From NCBI RefSeq assembly GCF_018294505.1, contig NC_057807.1:266692192-266756191 (forward strand): a DNA stretch of 64,000 nucleotides. Direction: 5' to 3'. The notes under the pieces were generated by a model, which did no database searches, was not told the DNA's origin, and saw only the letters and a program-made list of their open reading frames with translations. This document shows positions 12,443 to 22,519 of the stretch, in pieces. Position 1 is the first letter of the stretch. Every line of letters begins with the position of its first letter. The stretch is from Triticum aestivum (Eukaryota > Streptophyta > Magnoliopsida > Poales > Poaceae). The position numbers and the translations under genes are program-made.

Positions 12443-12835
12443 TAGTGGGAGTGAAAAAGTGTACGCCTGAGGAAATCGGACGAACGTGCCCCTGGCCCTT
12501 CTCATTCGCTTGACATGTGTCACCCACGTACTGATAGGTGGCGGTTGTGTAAGATCGTGGGTGAATAGATAAGTATTGTCGTGGGATGTGGAGCTGTTTG
12601 AGCGGCAAAGCCGAAAATTCAGATAAGATAAGTAAAAAGTTCCGTTCACAATTTCTTCAGTTGTCAAGGACACAGTGAAGATTTTGAACGAGTTTCAAAT
12701 AGAACGCACATTAAGAATTTATGAACAGACTGGGTTGAGTTTAGCATAGAGGGGGAAGGGGTCCGATCACATTCACTTGGCAGAAGAAATCAACTTGAAG
12801 AATTAGCAATAAGTGAATGCTGTAGAGGACATAAA

Positions 12836-12838
<3 letters not shown>

Positions 12839-12902
<64 letters not shown>
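12839..12902. repeat. (AT)32 microsatellite
   Basis: An uninterrupted run of 64 bases of alternating A and T lies in the Sirevirus spacer. It produces the artificial Ile-Tyr ORFs on both strands and is likely length-polymorphic. Confidence 0.97.
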
Positions 12903-12906
<4 letters not shown>

Positions 12907-13215
12907 ATGAAGAACAACACCGGAAGGAGCGAAGACAATGCAAAGTTGAAGAATTTAAAAAACTGAGGAATTTCAAAAAGTTGAGGAAAAACTCAAAAAT
13001 GAAGATTTTCAACTTTGGTTGGTGGCGTAACCCACCGTATAAGAAAGCTGATTTCAGACACCACGTACAATTGTCGTAGGGCTCTGAGAATCAATTTCTT
13101 CATTAATTTCTTCACACTTAGAGGGTTAGTCTTCATTTATTGAAGAAAAACGTTACTTTGTGTGTTGCGCATCTAAGTCATCAAGTCAGCATAAGTGTTA
13201 GGATGTGTGTCCATT

Positions 13216-16200
13216 TCAGAGAACATTCAAAGATTCTAGGATATTTAGCTCACACCGCAATTTGCTAAATCTCTTCTCATCCAAGGGCTTAGTGAAGATA
13301 TCGGCCAGTTGGTCTTTAGTGCTTGCGTGGTCGATGGAGATGTCGCCCTTCAACACATGATCACGAAGAAAATGATGATGAATCTAGATGTGCTTTGTCT
13401 TCGAGTGCTGAACTGGGTTATGAGCAATCTTGATAGCGCTCTCATTGTCGCAGTAGAGAGGCACATTCTTCACATTGATGCCATAGTCCTTGAGTGTTTG
13501 CTTCATCCATAGTAATTGAGCACAGCACGATCCAGCAACAATGTACTCAGCTTCTGCAGTGGAGAGTGATACGCAGTTCTGTTTCTTCGAGGACCAACAG
13601 ACCAAAGATCGTCCGAGGAAATGGCATGTGCCTGACGTTGACTTGCGGTCCACACGATCACCAGCATAGTCAGAGTCTGAATATCCAATGAGATCAAACA
13701 AAGAGCCCTTGGGATACCGTAATCCAAGTGTTGGTGTGTGAGCTAGATATCGAAGAATATGCTTCACAGTCTTATGGTGTGATTCCTTCGGTGTAGCTTG
13801 AAATCGGGCACACATGCAAACACTAAGCATAATATCCGGCCTAGATGCACATAGGTACAATAAAGAGCCAATCATGGAGCGGTATACCTTTTGATCGAAG
13901 TCTTTACCATTTTCATCAGTGCATAGATGGCCATTTGTGGGCATTGGAATTTTGACCCCTTTGCAATCTTGCATGCCGAATTTCCTCAATACATCTTTGA
14001 GGTATTTCTCCTGACATATGAATATGCCATTGCGCTGTTGACGAATTTGAAGACCTAAAAAGAATTTCAATTCTCCCATCATAGACATTTGATATTCTTC
14101 ACTCATCATATAGGCAAATTCATCACTGTAACGTTGGTCAGTACAGCCAAAAATGATATCATCAACATAAATTTGGCACACAAACAATTCACCATCATAA
14201 GATTTAGTGAAAAGAGTTGGGTCGAGTGAACCGGGTTTGAAGCCTTTCTTCATGAGGAATTCCTTCAAAGTATCATACCACGCCCGAGGGGCCTGCTTGA
14301 GGCCATACAGGGCCTTATTGAGTCTGAAGACTTTGTCAGGATGCTTTGGATCTTCAAAACCTGGGGGTTGAGCAACATATACTTCTTCCTCAAGCTTACC
14401 ATTGAGGAATGCACTTTTCACATCCATTTGTTGTAAGATAATATCATGATGGTTAGCATAAGCAAGTAATATGCGAATAGCCTCAAGTCTAGCAACAGGT
14501 GCAAAAGTTTCATCGAAATCAATTCCTTCAACCTGTGTGTAGCCTTGAGCTACAAGCCGTGCCTTATTCCTCACCACAAGGCCATTTTCATCTTGCTTGT
14601 TGCGGTAGATCCACTTTGTGCCAATGATGTTGTGCTTGCGAGGATCTGGACGTTTGACCAGTTCCCAGACGTTGTTGAGCTCGAACTGATGTAATTCTTC
14701 TTGCATAGCTTGAATCCACTCAGGCTCCAGAAATGCTTCATCTACCTTAGTGGGCTCTGTGATAGAGACAAAAGCAAAGTGCCCACAAAAGTTAGACAAA
14801 TGTGAAGCTTTTGAGCGTGTGAGAGGACCTGGTGCTTCAATGTCATCGATGATCTTCTCGACTTGCACTTCGTTTGCAATGCGAGGATGAGCGGGTTGTC
14901 TTCGAGGAATTTGATCCGCATTTTCTTCAGGAGCATTTTCCTCAGCACCATTTTCTTCAGGTGCGCCAGCTCGACGTTCTTCACGTTCTGGAATGAATTC
15001 TTCAGCAGATTCTTCGGTAGGAATGACATCCTCAGTAGCCTTGAACTTGATAGATTCCTCAGGTGCTGGTTCATCTAACACAGAAGGTAGGTGCTCTCTT
15101 TGCGAGCCATTAGTTTCATCGAACCGCACATCTACAGTTTCAACAACCTTGTGAAGAACGTTGTTGAAGACTTTGTAGGTGTGCGAGTCCTTTCCGTAAC
15201 CAAGCATAAAACCCTCATGTGCTTTCGGTGCAAATTTAGAATTGTGATGAGGATCTCTAATCCAACATTTAGCACCGAAGACTTTGAAGTAACTCACATT
15301 GGGTTTCTTGTCAGTGAGGAGTTCATAAGCAGTCTTCTTGAAGAATTTGTGAAGATATACTCTGTTGATGATGTGGCACGCAGTATCAATTGCCTCAATC
15401 CAGAAACGACGAGGCGTCTTGTATTCATCAAGCATAGTGCGAGCCATCTCAACAAGAGTTCTGTTCTTGCGCTCCACGACGCCATTCTGCTGAGGAGTAT
15501 AAGGAGCAGATAACTCATGAGTAATACCAAGTTCATCAAGATAGTCATCAAGACCAGAATTCTTGAACTCAGTCCCATTGTCACTTCTGATGTGCTTGAT
15601 CTTCACACCAAAGTTGGTTGAAGCCCTCGAGGAAAATCGTTTGAAGACTTCCTGCACCTCATGTTTGTAAGTGACAATGTGCACCCATGTGTAACGAGAA
15701 TAATCATCAACAATAACAAAGCCATATAGAGATGCATCATTTGTAACAGCAGAATAATGATTAGGACCAAAGAGATCCATGTGAAGCAATTCAAATGGTC
15801 GAGTGGTAGTCATGATAGTCTTCGCTGGATGCTTGGCCTTTGTCATCTTTCCAGCTTCACAGGCTCCGCATAAGTGATCCTTGAGGAATTTGACATTCTC
15901 AATGCCAATGACATGCTTCTTCTTCGCAAGCGTGTGCAAATTCCTCATGCCAGCATGACCAAGTCGTCGATGCCATAGCCAGCCTTCTGAAGCTTTTGCA
16001 AGTAGGCATACGGCCGGTTGTGGTCCTGTAGAGAAATCAACAATGTACAAGTCTCCTCTCCTAAAGCCTTCGAAGACTTTGGAATTGTCAGCTTCCATGA
16101 TCACAACACAACGATATTTGCCAAAGACAACAACCATATCGAGATCACAAAGCATTGAGACAGACATGAGGTTGTATCCTAAGGACTCGACAAGCATGAC

Positions 16201-16416
16201 TTTGTCCATGTGTCGATCCTTTGAGATCGCAACCTTACCTAGACCCAATACCTGACTTTTGCCTTTGTCAGCAAAGATGATATGCTTCAGATGCAAAGGT
16301 GATAAAGGGGCATCCATCAATAGATTCTTGTCACCAGTCATGTGATTCGTACATCCACTATCGAGGACCCACTCATTGGCTTTGGGTTGATCATCCTGCA
16401 GATGAATTAGTGCAAC
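13216..16416 (-). pseudogene. Sirevirus pol: protease, integrase, reverse transcriptase, RNase H
   Basis: One frame is open for 985 residues from the Met at 16341 to a TAG at 13384, and runs on in the same frame to TGA at 13216. Just upstream of that Met the frame holds the protease block [10 protein letters not shown] (about 16345-16380) after a TAA at 16417. From Met 16341: integrase zinc site H124, H129, C158, C161; integrase catalytic D189, D254, E290 with the D-35-E spacing; an acidic repeat-rich linker at about 440-480; reverse transcriptase with YVDD at 725-728; RNase H at the C-terminus. All visible catalytic residues are present. Only the TAG within the RNase H region and the broken protease start spoil it, so it decayed late. 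It acts in cytoplasmic particles and nuclear integration. Confidence 0.9.
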
Positions 16417-16631
16417 TTACGAACTCATATACTTCATCAGTGAAGAATATGACATCAATATCATCAGATCAATTTCATCAAGCAATAGAATAGATAAAAC
16501 AGTATGAGGATGTGAGAAATGAAAGTTCATTTCTTCATGATTAGCCTGCGTCCTTTCAGGCAATGTTCAGGTCTCCAGCAAATTCTTCAGACGTTTTGAG
16601 CACGCCTGGAGACCTGACCCTGCATAAGAGA
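16417..16631 (-). other. Gag-pol junction of the Sirevirus
   Basis: About 215 bp lies between the end of the gag frame and the protease block. No ORF spans it. I cannot tell whether it is a spliced intron, a decayed coding stretch or a frameshift site. Confidence 0.4.
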
Positions 16632-19182
16632 TTAGTTCTTTTTCTTCACCACCCACATCTGAAGGGGTGGCAAAGAATTCATCACTCTGCGAGCACCATA
16701 TGATAAAGGTGGCATAGTAGCCAGTCCACTTTGTTTCACATAAGAGGGGTTAGGATAAGCATATGAATAAGCAGAGAAATTCTTCGAGGACTTATGAACA
16801 TAATGATTAGAAGAATAATGCTCATATTCATAGCCCTTAGCTCTACCCTGCAAAACAGAGGGGTTAGCACGATGAGGATCATATGAGGACTTTGATCCTT
16901 TTGAGGAATTTGATCCACGTGAGGAATTTGGTCCGTATGAGGACTTGGATCCATATGAAGAATTTGATCTGGAGTTCCTATTCTTCACAGGTGGTGTCAT
17001 GAGGACATTCACCTGAAGACATTCAAGGCAACTTTTGGGAACCCAGATTTTCTTCATAGGGGAACCGTTCCTGCAGTTAGTGCCAACATATCTAGCAAAT
17101 ACTTCACCATTATGATTTTTGAACAGTTTATAGTTGGAGTCAAATGACTCATCAAAAGAATGAGGAGATTCACATGTAAAGCCAGATAAATTGGATGGAT
17201 CAACTGGAGGTCCCTTTGCAGCAACCCATGAGGTTTTGGGGTACTGCTCAAGCTTCCAATATGTTCCATCAGCATTGAGTTTCCTCTCAAAGGCAATACC
17301 CTCTTTCCTAGGGTTCCTGTTGAGGATCTGCTTTTTAAGCACATCACAAAGAGTCTGATGCCCTTTGAGGCTTTTGTACATGCCTGTCATGTACAATTCC
17401 TTCAGCCCTGCATCATCAGTGATACTAGCAATGTCCTCAGATGAGGAATTAGTGATAGCAGAGACAGATGAAGAATTTTAGCATTAGAAGAACATTCAGG
17501 TGAAGAATTAGCAGATTCACGTTCAATGCACTTCAGACATGGAGGAACAAATTCTTCCTGAGTAGCGCTGATTTGTTGAGCAAGTAATGAATCGCGCTCC
17601 TTCTGAAGATCTTCATAATCCACTCTTAGCTTCTCAAGATCTTGCTTTCTTTGAAGAAATTCGTAAGAAAGCTTCTCGTGATCAGATAGGAGAGTGTTAT
17701 GATGACCTTGAAGGTTGTCAAACTTGGACTGAAGTCTCTGAAGATTTTCAGTCAAGGTTTTAGTGCGATCCATTTCTTCACCCAACATATCATCACTTTT
17801 ATCTAGCATGTTTTGAACCTTTTCAAAAGCCTTTTGTTGTTTCACAGCAATCTTAGCAAGTTTAGAGTAGCTGGGCTTGAGGTTTTCATCAGATTCATCC
17901 TCACTAGATTCAGAGGAGGCGTATTTAGTTACCTTGGCACCCTTTGCCATGAAGCAATAGGTGGGAGCGTAGTCATCATTGCCTTCATCAGCCTTGTTGG
18001 TGAAGCCATTTTCTTCAGAGTTGAAGATAGACTTGCTGACGAATGCAGTAGCGAGAGCTAGGCTCGCCACACCAGACTCGGACTCCTCAGATGCCTCCTC
18101 GTCCTCATGTTCCTCAGATTCAGCCTCAGAGTCCATTTCCTTGCCAATGAATGCCCGAGCCTTCTTGGAGCTGCTCTTCTTGTGAGATGAAGACTTCGAG
18201 GATTTTGATGATGAAGACTTTGAAGATTTCTTCTTCTTCTTTGCGTCATCAGAACTGTAGTCCTTGTATTTCTTCTTCTTTGATTCCTTATCCCACTGAG
18301 GACAATCTTGAATGTAGTGACCAGGTTTCTTGCATTTGTGGCATAGCCTCTTCTTGTAGTCACTGGATGAGGAATCATTGCTCCTTGAGGATTTTCCAAA
18401 GCGACCACGTCTTGAGAACTTCTGAAATTTCTTCACGAGCAGTGCTAGTTCCTGGCTCAGTTCTTCAGGATCACCAAGGCTGCTAGCAGAGTCTTCATCT
18501 TCAGACTCAGAGACTGCCTTGGCCTTCAGAGCACGTGATCTGCCATAGCTCGAACCATAGAGATCTCTCTTCTCAGCAAGCTGGAACTCATGAGTATTTA
18601 GCCTCTCGAGGATATCAGCGGATCAAGTGACTTGTAATCGGCACGTTCTTGAATCATCAGTGCCATAGTATCAAATGAAGAATCAAGCGATCTCAACAAT
18701 TTCTTCACCACCTCATGGTCGATGATGTCAGTGGAGCCAAGCGCTTGAAGCTCATTTGAGATGTCAGTGAGGCGATCGAAGGTTTGCTGAACATTTTCAT
18801 TGTCGAGTCTTTTGAAGCGGTTGAAGAGATTGCGAAGAACGTCAACACGAGAGTCACGTTGAGTTGAGACTCCTTCATTTACTTTGGACAGCCTATCCCA
18901 GATAAGCTTAGCAGTTTCCAAAGCACTCACACTTCCATACTGCAATTTGCTCAGATGGCTACATATGATATTCTTCGCTTGAGAATCGAGTTGCTTGAAT
19001 CTCTTCACATCAGTAGCGTTCAGAGAAGGTGTGACTGAGGGAACACCATTTTCCACAACATACCAGAGATCGTTATCAATTGCCTCAAGATGCATTCGCA
19101 TCTTATTCTTCCAGTAGGGGTAGTCCGTCCCATCAAAGGTAGGACACCCAGCAGAGACCTTGATCATACCTGCGGTCGACAT
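16632..19182 (-). pseudogene. Sirevirus gag (three frames, two breaks)
   Basis: Coding begins at 19182 (M-S-T-A-G-M-I-K), about 55 bases after the primer site, and covers three open pieces: 19182-18598, 18436-17402 and 17396-16632. The first is the Copia gag core (UBN2-type, with Y-W-K near residue 24 and the Ile/Leu-rich helices). The second starts basic, then carries a CCHC zinc knuckle (C-x2-C-x4-H-x4-C, CHKCKKPGHYIQDC), a Lys/Ser-rich run, an acidic stretch and a coiled coil of about 120 residues. The third is the long Sirevirus gag tail, with several S-S-Y-G/S-S-x-G repeats and ending in M-W-V-V-K-K. Frame changes near 18598 and 17400 disable it. A long gag with coiled coil and tail is usual for Sireviruses. 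Confidence 0.88.
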
Positions 19183-19235
19183 AACTAAAACTCCAGGCGG
19201 TTAAACCAAAATCACACAGAACAAGGGAGTACCTT

Positions 19236-19247
19236 GCTCTGATACCA
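19236..19247 (-). promoter_or_regulatory. Primer binding site of the Sirevirus
   Basis: On the minus strand TGGTATCAGAGC lies two bases after the 5' LTR. It is complementary to the 3' end of initiator Met-tRNA, the usual Copia primer. Confidence 0.9.
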
Positions 19248-19249
19248 AT

Positions 19250-20758
19250 TGAAAGTGCGTTATATCGACTAGAGGGGGGGTGAATAGGCGATTTTTATGA
19301 ATTCTTCACTGAGGAATTTGCTGGTGAGGAAATTCCTAAATGAAGAACTACTTGCAGCGGAATAAGTACTCAAAAGTAAACATAACAGAACACAAGCATA
19401 GTCATCATGATGAAATGAAGACAAGCACAGAGTACAGAAAGCGTAAACACAGGATAACACAGGATGAAGACGGACAGACTGAAGAAATTGAACTGAGGAA
19501 ATTGAGAAAGTCTTCAGTCAAAGTCTTCAAACAGATATGAACAAGCACACAACAACAGAAATGAGGAAATGAAAGAGTTGAGGAAATAGAACCAGTAAGC
19601 TTGGTGAAGACAATGATTTGGTAGACCAGTTCCAACTGCTGTCTCAGTTGTACGTCTGGTTGGAGCGGCTGAGTATTTAAACTCGAGGACACACAGTCCC
19701 GGACACACAGTCCTCACTGTATTCTCCTTGAACTAAGGTCACACAGACCTCGCCCAATCACTCGTGGTAAGTCTTCAGGTGACTTCCAAACCTTCACAGA
19801 CTAGGTCACTCGGCGATCCACAATTCCTCTTGGATGCTCTAGACCATGACGCCTAACCGTCTGGAAGAAGCACAGTCTTCAAAGGTAACAAGCGTCGGAT
19901 CCACGCAGGATCAATCTCTTCAGTGATGCTCAATCACTTTGGGTTGTAGGTGTGTTGGGTTTGGGTTTTCCTCACTTGATGATTTTCGCTCAAAGTCCTC
20001 GGAGGATGGGATGCTCTCAAATGACAAGTGTCAGTTTCTCTCGGAGCAGCCAACCAGCTAGTGGTTGTAGGGGGCGGCTATTTATAGCCTAGGGAGCAGC
20101 CCGACATGATAAGACATAAATGCCCTTCAATGATATGACCGTTAGGTGGGTAGATATTTTGGGACAGCTGGCGCATAGCACAGCAACGGTCGGAATTTTG
20201 ACTCTCAAATTCCTCAGGGCTATCATGTTCCTCACTGTGTAGGCAATCCGCACTGGCGAATTCCTAACTCCTCAGTCAGAACAAATTCCTCAGAGACCAG
20301 AAGAACTTCGTCTCTGTCACTAAAGAATATGACTGAACTGTATGAGATTTCCAATGGCTTCACTCGAAGGGATTGGTAGGTGTAGGATTTTGAGTTGAGC
20401 ATCACATGGACATTTTTCCTTAGTATTTCCTCGACCCCCTTTAACAGTACGGTGTTTCCTATGACTCAAGAAAGAGAAAATGAAACTACGAAAACACAAG
20501 TCTTCACGCTTCATGTTCCTCGAATGATTGCCAAGTCTTCAAGGTCACACCAATTTCTTCACTTTCAAAGTCTTTAGAAAGTCTTCAGAAATCCAACGTC
20601 TTCAGTTGAAGAACTTCATTTTTAGGGGCCGACTTTCTCTGTAAATATCAAACTCCTCATAGACTTATAGACCTGTGTACACTCACAAACACATCAGTCC
20701 CTTAACTTATAAGTCTTCAATACACCAAAATCACTAAGGGGCACTAGATGCACTTACA
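19250..20758 (-). mobile_element. 5' LTR of the Sirevirus
   Basis: This 1509-bp LTR is colinear with 6124-7633. Its TATA segment is at 20076-20089 (minus strand CTATAAATAGCC), so the transcript should start near 20045 and run left through gag. Confidence 0.9.
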
Positions 20759-20953
20759 ATGCCTCTCACACATCCTGATGAATGGAGGCAGCGGCCTCAA
20801 CATTATCTTCACCGATACCCTGGAAAGATGAAGATCTCCCTCTCAGGACTATAGAGCTCGGGCGTGGGCTTCCAATGGGTAGTGTCGGCCGACCGGCAAC
20901 GATGGTGGCGGGAGGCAAAGGAACCCTAGACTTTTCTTAGGGGAGGTGATATT
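20759..20953 (+). mobile_element. Continuation of the Gypsy remnant (protease region)
   Basis: This follows the right target-site copy ATGCC and carries on the protease-region coding from 6123 (MNGGSGLNIIFTDTL-type block at about 20775-20820). Stops appear by 20835. The junction with the next LTR fragment is somewhere near 20945. Confidence 0.55.
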
Positions 20954-21601
20954 ATAAACACATATTGTATTATTGCCGCCAAGGATAAAACGATGGGGTT
21001 TTATCATATTGATTTAATTCTTCATGTGTACATTATGTCGTCTTTCTTATTGCGATACTCTGCTACTTGGAAACTTAATACCTTGAGATGCATGCTGGAT
21101 AGCGGTTTTGGGGTGGAGTATTAGTAGTAGATGCAGTTGGACTAATGATCTGCTTATCACGGACATAATGCCTATATGATATTATGCCATGAATGATCAT
21201 AGTCATAAATATTGCAATCTTTTCAATTGCCCAACTGTAATTTGTTTACCATGCCATTCACCTATTTTAGGGAGAGATGCCACTAGTGAATCTATGGCTG
21301 CTGGGTCTATTCTTTATTAATACATTCTTCTACAAAATTGCCTCTTTTATTTGTCGTTTCACTTTACCACCATCTATCTCTATTTGCTTTTATTCTTGTA
21401 ACTAGCAAGACAAGGGGCTTGACAATCCTCTCACCACGTTGGGTGCATTTTTTTATTTTGTGTGTGTGCAGGTGTTGCTTATATTGTTAGCTTAGGAGCT
21501 CCTTTTGGTTTAAACCTTTGTTCTTAACCGAGGGAAAATTTGTTGCTATCTACTTCACCCTTCCCCTTTGGAGAAACCCAATGACTCCGGCGGGAGTAGC
21601 A
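20954..21601 (+). mobile_element. Truncated Gypsy LTR (3' part)
   Basis: This is diverged but colinear with the 3' portion of the LTR at 3943-5495: shared phrases include 'attgtattattgcc', 'gatgcatgctggatagcgg', 'gatgccactagtgaa' and the final 'gtagca'. The 5' half is missing. It is a different and older family member than the LTR at 3943. Confidence 0.65.
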
Positions 21602-22180
21602 GCCATCGATTGCTGGAACTGGCAACAACCAAAGCTGCAACAGGCGAGTGAGAAAGCTACCACCATCAAGAGGCAAAAGTTGGGGACATCCCACTGCGCA
21701 GCCAAGGGAAGCCGCAACCGTTGATGGAAAATGTTTCAACCAAAGACAAAAAAATATTCAACCGACGGCGAGGGAAGCCCGGACCAGGCCACTCCACAAC
21801 CGCAAAGCTGCAACCTAAGATAAAAACGCTTCAACCAGCGCAGCGAGTTGACGATGGTGTGAGCGGTGATGCCGGGAGCTGTGGCTGAAGGCACAGTGGT
21901 GATGCGACTAGAGCGCTACTATGTCGGCAACCACCACATGTTGATGCAATCGGCGGCTACTATGATGACAACGCTTTAACCAGTGACAACGTTGCTACAA
22001 GGGCATGTCTGGAATCAGCGAGGATGGGGTGCTGTGAGGGTGGCAATTGGAACCCTAAAGGATCCTGGCTCCGCCTGGGGGTTCCCTGTGGGCCCCACAC
22101 AATTGTGTGGTAAGGACGCGTGCCCCCCTATGGCTCCTCTTCATCGCCTCTTGATGCCTACACTTTATATTTGCCTAAAA
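21602..22180. other. Unassigned repetitive DNA
   Basis: The stretch is GC-moderate with recurring 'gctgcaacc' and 'caaccagcg' phrases, suggestive of a degenerate repeat. There is no ORF with recognisable content and no termini I can define. It is the left flank of the second Angela-like element. Confidence 0.4.
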
Positions 22181-22339
22181 TGAAGGAACTATGCCCTAGA
22201 GGCAATCATAAAGTTGTTGTTTATATTTCCTTATATCATGATAAATGTTTATTATTCATGCTAGAATTGTATTAATCGGAAACTTAGTACATGTGTGAAT
22301 ACATAGACAAAACAAAGTGTCCCTAGTATGCCTCTACTT
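22181..22339 (+). mobile_element. 5' LTR, first part, of the second Angela-like element
   Basis: It starts TGAAGGAACTATGCCC and matches 12-172 of the first LTR. It breaks at the LINE poly-T and resumes at 29552. Confidence 0.85.
22326..22339. repeat. LINE target-site duplication, left copy
   Basis: GTATGCCTCTACTT is repeated exactly at 29538-29551. A 14-bp duplication is typical of target-primed LINE insertion. Confidence 0.92.
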
Positions 22340-22519
22340 TTTTTGAAGGTTAGGACAGTAGGAAAGGCTCCTACTGCTTTGTATTACCACCAAATAACCA
22401 ATTTTGTTATGTACAAGGTGGGGGGGGGGGGAAGCAATTAAAGAAACAACTACATAGCTAAATTACAAAATGGAGGCTCCTTAGCAAGGGTTCCTCTATA
22501 GCTCTCCCTATGCATAGGA

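Larger units (their letters stand above)
11958..13215 (-). other. Spacer between pol and third ORF, with gene-like promoter and leader
   Basis: There is no long ORF except AT-repeat artefacts. In the sense direction it contains, after pol, an A-rich stretch, the AT microsatellite (12902-12839), a TATA box (12442-12431), and then a leader of about 470 bp up to the third ORF. The leader is rich in CTC/CCG and includes AAACCCTAG, the kind of sequence seen in plant gene 5' leaders. Confidence 0.55.
6124..20758 (-). mobile_element. Maximus-like Sirevirus (Copia), nearly complete
   Basis: This 14.6-kb element lies on the minus strand. In transcription order it has a 5' LTR (20758-19250), a Met-tRNA primer site, gag, protease-integrase-RT-RNase H, a spacer with an AT microsatellite, a third ORF, three polypurine-like tracts and a 3' LTR (7633-6124). 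LTRs of about 1.5 kb begin TGTAAGTGCATC and end GCACTTTCA in the sense direction. The extra ORF after pol and repeated polypurine tracts are hallmarks of the Sirevirus (Maximus/SIRE) lineage. All three coding regions carry stops or frameshifts, so it is non-autonomous now. The two LTRs differ by scattered substitutions and small indels. Confidence 0.9.

Noticed and set aside
12803..13079. Ile-Tyr repeat ORFs on both strands
   Set aside because: They are translations of the (AT)32 microsatellite.
19236..19247. tRNA-like segments at primer sites (also 31147 and 47215)
   Set aside because: They are 12-16 base complements to a tRNA 3' end, not tRNA genes. No tRNA or rRNA gene was seen in the window.
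22421..22432. Poly-G runs here and near 6146, 30619 and 58290 as biological signals
   Set aside because: Homopolymer runs of this length are frequent in these repeats and prone to assembly error; nothing ties them to a function.
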